Of a stretch of 64,000 nucleotides of DNA, positions 56,814 to 63,556 are shown one piece after another. Position 1 is the stretch's first letter; each line of letters starts with the position of its first letter. The notes under the pieces are model-generated. The model did not search any database. It saw nothing but the letters and a program-made list of their open reading frames with translations, and was not told where the DNA came from. This stretch comes from Corynebacterium terpenotabidum Y-11 (GTDB lineage Bacteria; Actinomycetota; Actinomycetes; Mycobacteriales; Mycobacteriaceae): positions 2,108,001 through 2,172,000 of the forward strand of contig NC_021663.1 in NCBI RefSeq assembly GCF_000418365.1. The letters run 5' to 3'. The position numbers and the translations under genes were made by a program.

Positions 56814-56890
56814 ACCTGCGGTTATTCAGATAGATGCCCCCCGAAGACCGTGAAAGTCCGCGAAAGTCACACGTCCCTACCTGCGGTTAT
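56814..56890 (+). repeat. 12-bp direct repeat ACCTGCGGTTAT
   Basis: Copies at 56814-56825 and 56879-56890, 65 nt apart, with a partial third (GACCTGCG, 56908-56915). Between them GAAAGTC is repeated (GTGAAAGTCCGCGAAAGTCAC). Possible initiator or regulator sites. Confidence 0.6.
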
Positions 56891-56930
56891 GTCGAAAAAC
56901 ATGCCCTGACCTGCGCAATGACAATCCGGG

Positions 56931-57224
56931 TGTATACTTAACGTAGTGGGAATTTTGAGAAGAGTTCCACGGCACCTAGTGATGTGGCCCTGGGTTCGGC
57001 GGACCCGCCAAATGGTTGGTAAGTCCGTGGTAGAATTGACGGGTAAGGGTTCCGTGGAAACTTTGGAATCGCTGGTATACTGGACGTGTGACACAACGCG
57101 GGGAACCCTCACTAAACGCGTGGTATGATTGGGTAGAGGGAAACGTCGACATCGCTGGTATACTGGATGTACCAGGTCTTCAGGAAAGCTCCGGCACCAA
57201 ACGGTAACCTCGCGGTACAATTGA
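56931..57224 (+). promoter_or_regulatory. tandem row of six -10-like elements
   Basis: TATACT 56933, TAGAAT 57031, TATACT 57076, TATGAT 57124, TATACT 57159, TACAAT 57216. Four are preceded by TGG (extended -10), and three are followed by GG, which is the corynebacterial pattern TGNTANNNTGG. No good -35 hexamers accompany them. The row ends in a UUCG-loop terminator. Confidence 0.6.
57068..57167 (+). repeat. 17-bp direct repeat with -10 element
   Basis: ATCGCTGGTATACTGGA occurs identically at 57068-57084 and 57151-57167, 83 nt apart, each containing TATACT. Confidence 0.9.
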
Positions 57225-57238
57225 ATGGCAAGTGTTCA

Positions 57239-57267
57239 GGGATCGACCTTCGGGCCGGTCCCCTTTT
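57239..57267 (+). terminator. UUCG-tetraloop intrinsic terminator
   Basis: GGGATCGACC, loop TTCG, GGCCGGTCCC, then TTTTT (57263-57267); one mismatch and one G-U in ten pairs. Ends transcripts from the promoter row. Confidence 0.85.
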
Positions 57268-57369
57268 TCGTGCCCCTTCACACTGACATTCGCGCACCAC
57301 CGGCGCACCGGGAAGGGGGGATACCGTGACACGCTCCCCGCCCTGACCCTGCACCACCACAACACACAG

Positions 57370-57403
57370 CCCCCACCGGCACCTCGTCGGATGGGGGTTT
57401 TTT
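57370..57403 (+). terminator. second intrinsic terminator before the excisionase gene
   Basis: CCCCCA (57370-57375) and TGGGGG (57392-57397) with inner CCG/CGG pairs, followed by TTTTTT (57398-57403). Confidence 0.75.
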
Positions 57404-57430
57404 CATGCCCGCTTCACGGAAGGCCCCGCA

Positions 57431-57529
57431 CTGAACACCACTGACTACGTCGCCCAGATCCTCACCACCGCCCCCGTCCTCACCGACGAGCAGAAGGCTC
57501 ACCTGGCCGGCCTGTTCACCATCAACTGA
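57431..57529 (+). CDS. 32-residue protein with apparent CTG start
   Basis: Reading frame (L/M)NTTDYVAQILTTAPVLTDEQ... ending LAGLFTIN. Small proteins of this build, with APxLTxEQ, are common beside integrase/excisionase genes in actinobacterial phages. No ATG, GTG or TTG is in frame upstream; CTG at 57431 has GGAAGG 7 nt before it. The stop lies just before the perfect AAAGGAGGTGA of the next gene. Confidence 0.5.
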   Translation: MNTTDYVAQILTTAPVLTDEQKAHLAGLFTIN

Positions 57530-57544
57530 AAGGAGGTGAAACTC

Positions 57545-57745
57545 ATGATCCAGATCAACAACGAGCGTTACCTGTCCCACCAGGACATGGCGGAGCGGTT
57601 CGGCGTGACCCGTAGGACGATCCGCCGCTGGTGGTACGACGGCGCGTTGCCGTCCCCCGCCTACCAGGGCCGTACACCGTACTGGCCAGAGCGCGAACTG
57701 AACGCGCACCTCACAAGCAAATTCCGCAGCATCAACAATGCCTAG
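57545..57745 (+). CDS. excisionase-like HTH protein (helix-turn-helix 17 type)
   Basis: 66 residues: YLSHQDMAERFGVTRRTIRRWWYDGALPSPAYQGRTPYWPERELNAHL is a MerR-like winged HTH as in phage excisionases, AlpA and RDF proteins. ATG 57545 has AAAGGAGGTGA 5 nt upstream, fully complementary to the 16S rRNA 3' end. It may direct excision or activate element genes (as AlpA does in PICIs). Confidence 0.82.
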   Translation: MIQINNERYLSHQDMAERFGVTRRTIRRWWYDGALPSPAYQGRTPYWPERELNAHLTSKFRSINNA

Positions 57746-57757
57746 AAAGGCAATCTC

Positions 57758-57910
57758 ATGCTCATCATCTCAGCCCTCATCCTCACCGCGCTAATCAGCT
57801 ACAGCCTGGGCCGCGTCGACCGTCCCGGAGCGTCACAGCGCGAATGGGACGCCTACAACACCGCCGTGTCCGTCCTGGAGCGCTCAAAGACCGAGGAGGC
57901 CGCACAGTGA
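57758..57910 (+). CDS. 50-residue single-span membrane protein, unknown
   Basis: MLIISALILTALISYSLGRV is one hydrophobic helix, followed by a charged tail ending TEEAAQ. AAAGG lies upstream. Its stop overlaps the GTG of the following gene (GTGA). Function unknown. Confidence 0.6.
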   Translation: MLIISALILTALISYSLGRVDRPGASQREWDAYNTAVSVLERSKTEEAAQ

Positions 57911-58080
57911 AGATCCGAACTTTCTGGTCCCGTCAACGAGAAGCCCGCGTACACCGCATCACGCCCGAAGGCACCAGCAGGTACCTGATGCTGTCTGACG
58001 CTGAGCTGGCGCAGCTCGCCCACTACTACTCATCGCAGGCCAAGGAGGCCCCCATTGCAGACGACCGACCTACTCAGTAA
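57907..58080 (+). CDS. 57-residue element protein, unknown
   Basis: GTG overlaps the previous stop; product starts VKIRTFWSRQREARVHRITPEG and contains YLMLSDAELAQLAHYYSSQAKE. Its 3' end overlaps the replication gene by 26 nt and supplies its ribosome site. Confidence 0.6.
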   Translation: MKIRTFWSRQREARVHRITPEGTSRYLMLSDAELAQLAHYYSSQAKEAPIADDRPTQ

Positions 58081-59314
58081 GCCCGGCATGTCCGGGACCG
58101 ACTACCGCAAAGCACGAGACGGCTGGATCGCAGCAGTGCTAGCGCACAAAGGCGCAACCGGTAAGCGATTCAACGCCACCGCCGTTCGAATAGCGGTGGC
58201 ACTACACCAGCTTTCCTGGACGGAGACGACGGACAATCACCGCAGGGGTACGTTCACGGGAGGGGCTGTGATGCTTGCAGAGCACGCGGGGTTCGCCGGT
58301 ATTGCCGAGAGAGCGCAGCGGAACAATGCCTACGCCGGGACGAGCGCGTTGCGTGATGCGGGGTTCCTCGTCCTCATTTCGCAGGGGTTGGGTGGTGCTG
58401 CCGTGGAACGTTCTAAGGCTCACAACGCTGTGTGGGCATTGTCGCTCCCCGCAACGCGTACACCGGAATGCGGTGTACACGTAGGCACAAATCCTGCCCC
58501 CGGTGACCTGAATGTCACAACGCGTACACCGGAATACGGTGTAACGCATACACCGGAATACGGTGTAACGCATACACCGGAATACGGTGACCTACCCCCT
58601 GGCAGTCCCCTGGCAAGTCCCCTGGCCCTCAGTACCTCACCCACGGGGCGAGGCCACGGGGTTCAAACCTTTCAAGACGAGATCAAGCATCCGCACCCGG
58701 TCCCGTTCCACCCACAGGGCCTAGGCGACATCCGAACCGCCGAACATCGTTGCCGATCATTCATCGCTGAAGTGACGGGCACTGAGCCGACCGACAACAA
58801 GTTCGAAGACCTACTCGACGCTTTCGCAGAGTTCGCGGACGGTGGAGAGCGGAAGAATTGGCCCCGGGCCTTCTGCGGCTACCTGAAGCACTACCTGAAC
58901 CGGGACGTTCCCCACCAGCACCAGCGACTCGCACCGATTGACTCACAGGCCTTCGAAGCCTTCTGGGCTGGAGAGGGCATGTTCTCCACCGACACCGCAC
59001 CTGAGGAAAATTCCGCACCTGTTGCAGGTGCAACACCTGCACCTGTCATTGATGCCGAGATCGTAGAAGATCCGACCGACGAGGAGACCGCCATCCATCC
59101 CCTGAGCTTCCGCGCACTGTTCACCGCCGACCCCCGCCCCGGCATGGCCCGGTGCCTGTCCGCACTATCCACGCTCCAGAAGGCCGGGATCACAGATGAG
59201 GAGATCCACCGCGCACACAAGGCCGGACGGATGGACGAGCACCCTAACCCCGACGACTGCGCTGAAAGGATCATCCGCGACCGTGACACCATCACCGCCG
59301 ACTGCCCGTTCTGA
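58055..59314 (+). CDS. phage replication-initiation-like protein
   Basis: 419 residues from TTG 58055 (AAGGAGG 6 nt upstream). N-terminal winged-helix region: GWIAAVLAHKGATGKRFNATAVRIAVALHQL...GTSALRDAGFLVLIS, typical of phage replication/helicase-loader proteins (lambda O/DnaD-like). A central linker (about 130-180) holds the repeated unit TPEYGVTH, encoded by iteron-like DNA. The C-terminal half (FEDLLDAFAEFADGGERKNWPRAFCGYLKHYLNRD) resembles the second domain of such proteins, and a helical tail follows. No primase or helicase motif is present, so it probably recruits host enzymes. Exact family not proven. Confidence 0.7.
   Translation: MQTTDLLSKPGMSGTDYRKARDGWIAAVLAHKGATGKRFNATAVRIAVALHQLSWTETTDNHRRGTFTGGAVMLAEHAGFAGIAERAQRNNAYAGTSALRDAGFLVLISQGLGGAAVERSKAHNAVWALSLPATRTPECGVHVGTNPAPGDLNVTTRTPEYGVTHTPEYGVTHTPEYGDLPPGSPLASPLALSTSPTGRGHGVQTFQDEIKHPHPVPFHPQGLGDIRTAEHRCRSFIAEVTGTEPTDNKFEDLLDAFAEFADGGERKNWPRAFCGYLKHYLNRDVPHQHQRLAPIDSQAFEAFWAGEGMFSTDTAPEENSAPVAGATPAPVIDAEIVEDPTDEETAIHPLSFRALFTADPRPGMARCLSALSTLQKAGITDEEIHRAHKAGRMDEHPNPDDCAERIIRDRDTITADCPF
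58458..58590 (+). repeat. palindromic iterons inside the replication gene (candidate origin)
   Basis: Four copies of ACACCG-GAATA-CGGTGT: 58460-58476 (centre GAATG, arms extended to GTACACCG/CGGTGTAC), 58526-58542, 58550-58566, 58574-58590 (last base A). Copies 2-4 have a 24-nt period, so the reading frame is kept and each gives TPEYGVTH. Confidence 0.85.
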
Positions 59315-59350
59315 GCACAATCCAGAACCACGCCTAAAACGCACCGTAAG

Positions 59351-59382
59351 GCCCCTTAGAGCGACTTAACCGCCTAAGGGGT
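59351..59382 (+). terminator. hairpin after the replication gene
   Basis: CCCCTTAG (59352-59359) and CTAAGGGG (59374-59381), perfect 8-bp stem, 38 nt after the replication-gene stop. No strong T run. Confidence 0.5.
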
Positions 59383-59489
59383 CTAAGTGTATGCAATCCC
59401 GCCCACAACCCCGCAGAAAGCCACATGACCACATGACCGAACCGGACGCCATCTACACCCCGCAGTCACACCAGAGAACAGGACAAGCA

Positions 59490-59729
59490 ATGACCAGCAC
59501 TAGCCGTCGAGACATCCGCAACAACCGCAGCGAAACCCCACTCACCACCCGCGACGCACGCGGACGGTTCCACAATGACCACGCGACTGTTTACGCCATA
59601 GACACCGACCGCGCCGACAACCCACGAAGCATCTACATCCACACGTCCGCAGCACGACACACACTCACCGTTGACCAGGCGCTACAGCTCGCCGCAGCCC
59701 TCACCACCGCCGCCCAGGACCGCGCATGA
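59490..59729 (+). CDS. 79-residue element protein, unknown (paralogue of next)
   Basis: ATG 59490 with AGGA 6 nt upstream; in-frame ATGs exist further up (59433). Basic N-terminus, then VYAIDTDRADNPRSIYIHTSAARHTLTVDQALQLAAALTTAAQ. The C-terminal motif recurs in the next protein. The stop overlaps the next ATG (ATGA). Confidence 0.6.
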   Translation: MTSTSRRDIRNNRSETPLTTRDARGRFHNDHATVYAIDTDRADNPRSIYIHTSAARHTLTVDQALQLAAALTTAAQDRA

Positions 59730-59992
59730 ACGCAATCACCGCCCGCGTGCCCTGCGTCGCCCGCACCAGAACCACCGGCACTGAACAGTTCGAAGAATCC
59801 GCCCTCACTGTTCGCCCGTGGCTCCCCGGCACCGCCCATGAACTCGGCGTCGTCCTGAGACGCGGAAGTCGTGAGTACCTACTCAACGTCGCACAGGCCC
59901 ACGCCCTCGCAGACGCGGTCATAGACGCCGCCGAAACCGCCGAAGAGCTCGTCCAGCGACCCCGGAAAACACCCCACCCCCAAAAATCCTGA
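59726..59992 (+). CDS. 88-residue element protein, unknown
   Basis: Begins MNAITARVPCVARTRTTG; its end LNVAQAHALADAVIDAAETAEEL matches in pattern the preceding protein's LTVDQALQLAAALTTAAQ, so the two look like diverged duplicates. Coupled by a 4-nt overlap. Function unknown. Confidence 0.65.
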   Translation: MNAITARVPCVARTRTTGTEQFEESALTVRPWLPGTAHELGVVLRRGSREYLLNVAQAHALADAVIDAAETAEELVQRPRKTPHPQKS

Positions 59993-60127
59993 GGGGGATG
60001 GGTCCGCGACTCGGCCCCGCCGCCCCGCAGTCTTGTCTCTCTCTCCCCGCGTTCACCACGTTCCACCTACATGAAACACCATTGCCGTGAGGTGACGGTT
60101 CCATCAACCCTGAAAGGGCTTCTCTTG

Positions 60128-60883
60128 ATGACTGATTTTCGTTCTCAGCAGCGCATTCGACGCGACTATCTCATCCACCAGCAGGAGTGCCGGGCGAAGC
60201 TGTCCATGATCCGCGCCGACCTACGACGGCAGATTGAGGATGGCCCCTGCCAGTGGCGGGAAGTTCCGCAGCAGATCACCCCAATCATCCCAGACTACCC
60301 GGAGGTGCCGGTAACGTTCCCCGCCGGGACTATGGCCCACGCGGTTCAGCGCATCATCGCCGAGACCGTGGAGATGATCTATGAGCTCGAACAGCGGTTC
60401 CGGGACAAGCGCGGTGAACCTGATGAGATCATGCTCGACCACGCACGACACGAGGCTGAGTTCATCATGCAGTTGTGGTACGAGGCCCGCGACTGCCTGC
60501 CTTCCCGGTGGACTACCTCAACGGTCCTCGCCGGGCGGGTGCCCGTCTCGCAGCACGCCGCCGCCATTCGCGCCACGTGGCGGGCTGGTGGGTACCGCAG
60601 CCTGTCGCATGTCGCGACCCTCGCCGTGGCACTGTCTGAGGTTGCCGACAAGATCGCCGCGAACGAGGACCACATGCGATTCATCGAAGGATGGGTGCTC
60701 ACCGTCCGGGCCGTGTCCCACGCGGTGTTCCCGGTGGCCGGGGAAGTGTGGGTGCCACCGTCTGAAGCCGCTGAAATCGTCGGGAAATCGAAGCGGACGA
60801 TCCAGCGGTGGAAAGAGAAGCGGAAAGTCAGCACATTCGATGAATGGGTGTTGTTGTCCGATGTTCAGAAACTCGCAGCGTAA
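60128..60883 (+). CDS. element protein with C-terminal HTH, unknown
   Basis: 251 residues from ATG 60128. The N-terminal 180 residues are helical, rich in charged residues (DYLIHQQECRAKLSMIRADLRRQIED). The last 50 form an HTH: VWVPPSEAAEIVGKSKRTIQRWKEKRKVSTFDEWVLLSDVQKLA, similar to the excisionase-like fold. Possibly a regulator or packaging-related DNA-binding protein. A strong terminator follows. Confidence 0.65.
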   Translation: MTDFRSQQRIRRDYLIHQQECRAKLSMIRADLRRQIEDGPCQWREVPQQITPIIPDYPEVPVTFPAGTMAHAVQRIIAETVEMIYELEQRFRDKRGEPDEIMLDHARHEAEFIMQLWYEARDCLPSRWTTSTVLAGRVPVSQHAAAIRATWRAGGYRSLSHVATLAVALSEVADKIAANEDHMRFIEGWVLTVRAVSHAVFPVAGEVWVPPSEAAEIVGKSKRTIQRWKEKRKVSTFDEWVLLSDVQKLAA

Positions 60884-60929
60884 ATATCGTGTCACCCCGT
60901 GTGCTAATGTTGAAAGTAGATAGTTTTCC

Positions 60930-60962
60930 AAGGCCGTACCCCAATCGCCGGGTGCGGCCTTT
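60930..60962 (+). terminator. intrinsic terminator
   Basis: AAGGCCGTACCC (60930-60941) and GGGTGCGGCCTT (60950-60961) form a 12-bp stem with one mismatch, 8-nt loop and TTTA after it; separates the control/replication genes from the capsid block. Confidence 0.75.
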
Positions 60963-61006
60963 ACTCATGCCCGAAAACTTTGGGCACCATCCCGAAAGGA
61001 AAGAAA

Positions 61007-61318
61007 ATGGCCGATACCGGCATGTTCAAACGAAACGCACCGACCGGCGTGTCATGGGTTCAGATCGCAGACAGTCTGTTCTACCACCGCTACCCGAACA
61101 AGGAATGGAAGCCGCGTAGGTCCATGGTCAAGATTGCCTCCCAGGTTGACCATAAAAACCCGCAGCCCTACGACGTTTCACTCATCGTTGACGGCAATGT
61201 CCGGCTGAAGCTGACCGACGAGGGGGCACGGGCAATGGCCGAGGCGTTGATCCTGGCCGCTGATGCTCGCCGCCGATACGTGGAGGAGCGGGGCGACGAT
61301 GCAGCCGAAAATGACTGA
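61007..61318 (+). CDS. 103-residue element protein, unknown
   Basis: ATG 61007 with AAAGGA upstream. MADTGMFKRNAPTGVSWVQIADSLFYHRYP then VSLIVDGNVRLKLTDEGARAMAEALILAADARRRYVEERGD, whose end recalls the duplicated motif of the two small proteins upstream. The following gene starts inside its 3' end. Confidence 0.6.
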   Translation: MADTGMFKRNAPTGVSWVQIADSLFYHRYPNKEWKPRRSMVKIASQVDHKNPQPYDVSLIVDGNVRLKLTDEGARAMAEALILAADARRRYVEERGDDAAEND

Positions 61319-61451
61319 GTACCGGGAATACACACTGCGCTGGCAACCGGGGGGCCGCACAATCATCCGCAGCCATGACAGCGCTGACGTGAAGATCTTC
61401 AACAGCCTGGACAAAGCAAAGGCGTACATCGACCAGAAGGAGAGCAAATGA
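61299..61451 (+). CDS. 50-residue element protein, unknown
   Basis: ATG 61299, GGAGGAG 10 nt upstream; begins MQPKMTEYREYTLRW and ends DKAKAYIDQKESK. Overlaps the previous gene by 20 nt and the protease gene by 4 nt. Confidence 0.55.
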   Translation: MQPKMTEYREYTLRWQPGGRTIIRSHDSADVKIFNSLDKAKAYIDQKESK

Positions 61452-61930
61452 GCTGGGTTATGCCTGGAGCAACACCGTGGTATGGGGAGCCTGTGCGCTT
61501 CCGACGAGGCGGATACGTCGGAGTTGAACTGGTGAAGGTCGGCACATGGGCGGCGATGAACGGGGAGGTCACGCTCACCCGCGAGGATCTCGCCGCAGCG
61601 GTGGACGCATCCGCGCACCTCCCAAGCCCGTCGTTGAAGCTGGGACACGAGGGAACGCTAGCCGGCGATGATGCACCGGCTGTGGGCCGTGTCGTGAACC
61701 TGCGCCTCGCAGACGACGGTGACACGCTGATCGGTGACTTCACCGACATTCCAGGCTGGTTGTCGCACATCTTGCCTGAGAGTTACCCGCAGCGGTCTAT
61801 TGAGGCGCAGCTCGACTACCGGGACAACGGGAAAACGTGGCCGTTTGTTGTGGAGGCTGTCGCCCTACTGGGGGAACAGTGGCCCGCCGTCTCCACGCTC
61901 ACTGATCTTCGCGATCTGTATACCGCATAA
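61448..61930 (+). CDS. capsid maturation protease domain (Mu gpI-like)
   Basis: 160 residues, only the catalytic half of the family. WAAMNGEVTLTREDLAAAVDA, then LKLGHEGTLAGDDAPAVGRVVNLRL with the probable catalytic His, the strand DTLIGDFTDIPGWL, and YPQRSIEAQLDYR with the probable catalytic Ser, then EAVALLGEQWPAVSTL. Full-length relatives are about twice as long and carry a C-terminal scaffold part; that part appears to be encoded separately at 63557. ATGA overlap with the preceding gene. Confidence 0.78.
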   Translation: MSWVMPGATPWYGEPVRFRRGGYVGVELVKVGTWAAMNGEVTLTREDLAAAVDASAHLPSPSLKLGHEGTLAGDDAPAVGRVVNLRLADDGDTLIGDFTDIPGWLSHILPESYPQRSIEAQLDYRDNGKTWPFVVEAVALLGEQWPAVSTLTDLRDLYTA

Positions 61931-61995
61931 TCTCTAGCGCCTTTTGATTGTCGGGAGATAACCAAACGATAAAGGCACACAGAAAGGAAAACGCA

Positions 61996-62229
61996 ATGAC
62001 CACAAAGGTTACTGTGTCGCTTCGTGAAGTGTTCGCGAATGCGCCGATTGCCCAGAATTGGGCATCTGAACCGACCACATCACCGGTCGGTTACACCCTC
62101 GCCCCCGGCACCCTGCCGGAGGGTGTGAACGTCCCCGTCTACGATTCAATCGAATCGCTGGGGGCATGGCTTGTCGGATATCTCGAACGAGATGTCCAGT
62201 CCACTAATTCAAACCCGAAGGAGTCTTAA
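61996..62229 (+). CDS. 77-residue protein before the capsid gene, unknown
   Basis: ATG 61996 with AAAGGA upstream; MTTKVTVSLREVFANAPIAQNW and VPVYDSIESLGAWLVGYLERDV. Its stop is immediately followed by the capsid ATG. A head-assembly accessory role is inferred from position only. Confidence 0.6.
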   Translation: MTTKVTVSLREVFANAPIAQNWASEPTTSPVGYTLAPGTLPEGVNVPVYDSIESLGAWLVGYLERDVQSTNSNPKES

Positions 62230-63132
62230 ATGTCCGGTCTTTACCCCGGTGCCGTTGATCTGAACGAGGGCACCCTGTCCGTTGATGCGGCCCTGTCCAA
62301 CCCGACTGTGATTGAGGAGCGGGTCGCTGACCTGATTTCCGGTAACGTCCTGGTCGATACCCTGTTTGCCCCCGGTGGCCCGACCGTTCAGGGCGGAGCC
62401 GTGATCTACTCAAAGGTGACCTCGAAGTACCTGTTCCCTGACGTGGATGTTGCCGACCGCGCCCCCGGCGATGAGTACGCGCAGGTGTGGAGCACTCCCC
62501 CGGAGCTTGAGCTGGCGAAGGTGCAGGACTTCGGTGGCAAGGTGTCGATCACCGAGGAGGCCCGCCGCCGTAACAGTGCGGTCGTCTTCGACAACGAGAT
62601 CACGACCCTGTCGAACGCGATTACCCGCCGACTGAACAAGCGGGCGATGGAGACCATTGAGGCCGCTGTCTCTGAGTCCGATGAGGTGCTGGAGCTTCAG
62701 GCCGCCGCTGCGTGGAACACCACCCTGGCCGTCGGCCCGGAGGCTTCCCAGACCGATCCGCGCAGCCTGCCCGGTAGCGACTTCGGTACGGCTATCGCCC
62801 ACGCTCAGCGCCTGGATCTCGGTGTGGAGTACTCCAAGCTGATCGTCTCCCCGGAGAATGCCGCGAACCTTCGCAACACCTACGGTGCGACCCTGGGAAC
62901 GCTGCTGTCTGACTATGGCTTGGAGATGCTGACCAGTAACTACGTTGCCGCTGGTGACGCGTACCTCGTTGACCCGCACAAGCTGGGATTTGTCTCATAT
63001 GAAGAGCCGCTGACGGTGCGGACCTGGGACGACCCGGAACACCGCCTGCACTGGGTTCAGGCTTACGCCATGCCGGTGATGGGTGTGACCCTGCCGTCCG
63101 CTGTCGCCGTTATCCGTGGCACCAACTCCTAA
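62230..63132 (+). CDS. major capsid protein (HK97 fold)
   Basis: 300 residues, ATG directly after the previous stop, AAGGAG upstream. FAPGGPTVQGGAVIYSKVTSKYLFPDVDVADRAPGDEYAQV and VQDFGGKVSITEEARRRNSAVVFDNEITTLSNAITRRLNKRAMETIEAAV match major capsid proteins of actinobacterial siphoviruses; a C-terminal GDAYLVDPHKLGFVSYEEPLTVRTWDDPEHRLHWVQAYAMPVMGVTLPSAVAVIRG ends the P-domain. No N-terminal delta domain, so scaffolding must come from a separate protein. Confidence 0.85.
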   Translation: MSGLYPGAVDLNEGTLSVDAALSNPTVIEERVADLISGNVLVDTLFAPGGPTVQGGAVIYSKVTSKYLFPDVDVADRAPGDEYAQVWSTPPELELAKVQDFGGKVSITEEARRRNSAVVFDNEITTLSNAITRRLNKRAMETIEAAVSESDEVLELQAAAAWNTTLAVGPEASQTDPRSLPGSDFGTAIAHAQRLDLGVEYSKLIVSPENAANLRNTYGATLGTLLSDYGLEMLTSNYVAAGDAYLVDPHKLGFVSYEEPLTVRTWDDPEHRLHWVQAYAMPVMGVTLPSAVAVIRGTNS

Positions 63133-63149
63133 CCGAAAGGGATCTGAAC

Positions 63150-63545
63150 ATGACTATTGGATTTAAGAACCCCGCCCGCGATCGCTACAACGATGGTTCC
63201 GATATCACCGCCCAGGCGACTGCCGCTGTGGTCGGTAAGACGTTCGCCACCATTGCCGGCGACCTGACCGCCGAGGGCCTGCCGACCGTTAAGACCGCCG
63301 CTACTGGTGGCAACACTGTCGGTGTCGTGAAGTACGACGCGGACGCCGGGGAGAAGGTCGGGGTGGCCCGTGGATCTTCCCGCGTCATCACTGTGACGGC
63401 TGGTGGCGCTATCACTGCTGGTGATGAGGTCGCTGTGGGTGCCGGGGGTAAGGCTGTGAAGGCCGCTGAGGGTGCCGTGGTTGTCGGTTACTCGTTCAAC
63501 ACTGTGGCCGCTGGTGCTGACGCACTGGTGTCCCTGAACCGCTAG
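63150..63545 (+). CDS. capsid decoration protein (DUF2190-like)
   Basis: 131 residues of small beta-rich protein: VVGKTFATIAGDLTAEGLPTVKTAATGGNTVGVVKYDADAGEKVGVARGSSRVITVTAGGAITAGDEVAVGAGGKAVKAAEG. Matches the beta-tulip-like repeats of head-stabilising decoration proteins. GAAAGGG before the ATG. 17 nt after the capsid stop. Confidence 0.75.
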   Translation: MTIGFKNPARDRYNDGSDITAQATAAVVGKTFATIAGDLTAEGLPTVKTAATGGNTVGVVKYDADAGEKVGVARGSSRVITVTAGGAITAGDEVAVGAGGKAVKAAEGAVVVGYSFNTVAAGADALVSLNR

Positions 63546-63556
63546 GAGGGGGCCGT

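Larger units (their letters stand above)
56160..57230. other. about 1.1 kb non-coding control region of the element
   Basis: No plausible gene on either strand; open frames here are short with poor codon use. It holds an AT-rich stretch (about 56700-56800), inverted repeats (GGTGTCA/TTACACC at 56534-56552; CACGGT/ACCGTG at 56569-56582), a 12-bp direct repeat, and the row of -10 elements. Likely an origin and/or regulatory region. Confidence 0.6.

Noticed and set aside
57068..57167. CRISPR-like repeat
   Set aside because: Only two identical 17-bp copies, each with a -10 core, no further units and no cas genes.
58458..58590. CRISPR or tRNA-like repeat
   Set aside because: Units are contiguous at 24 nt and lie in frame within a coding gene; they are iterons/palindromes, not spacers.
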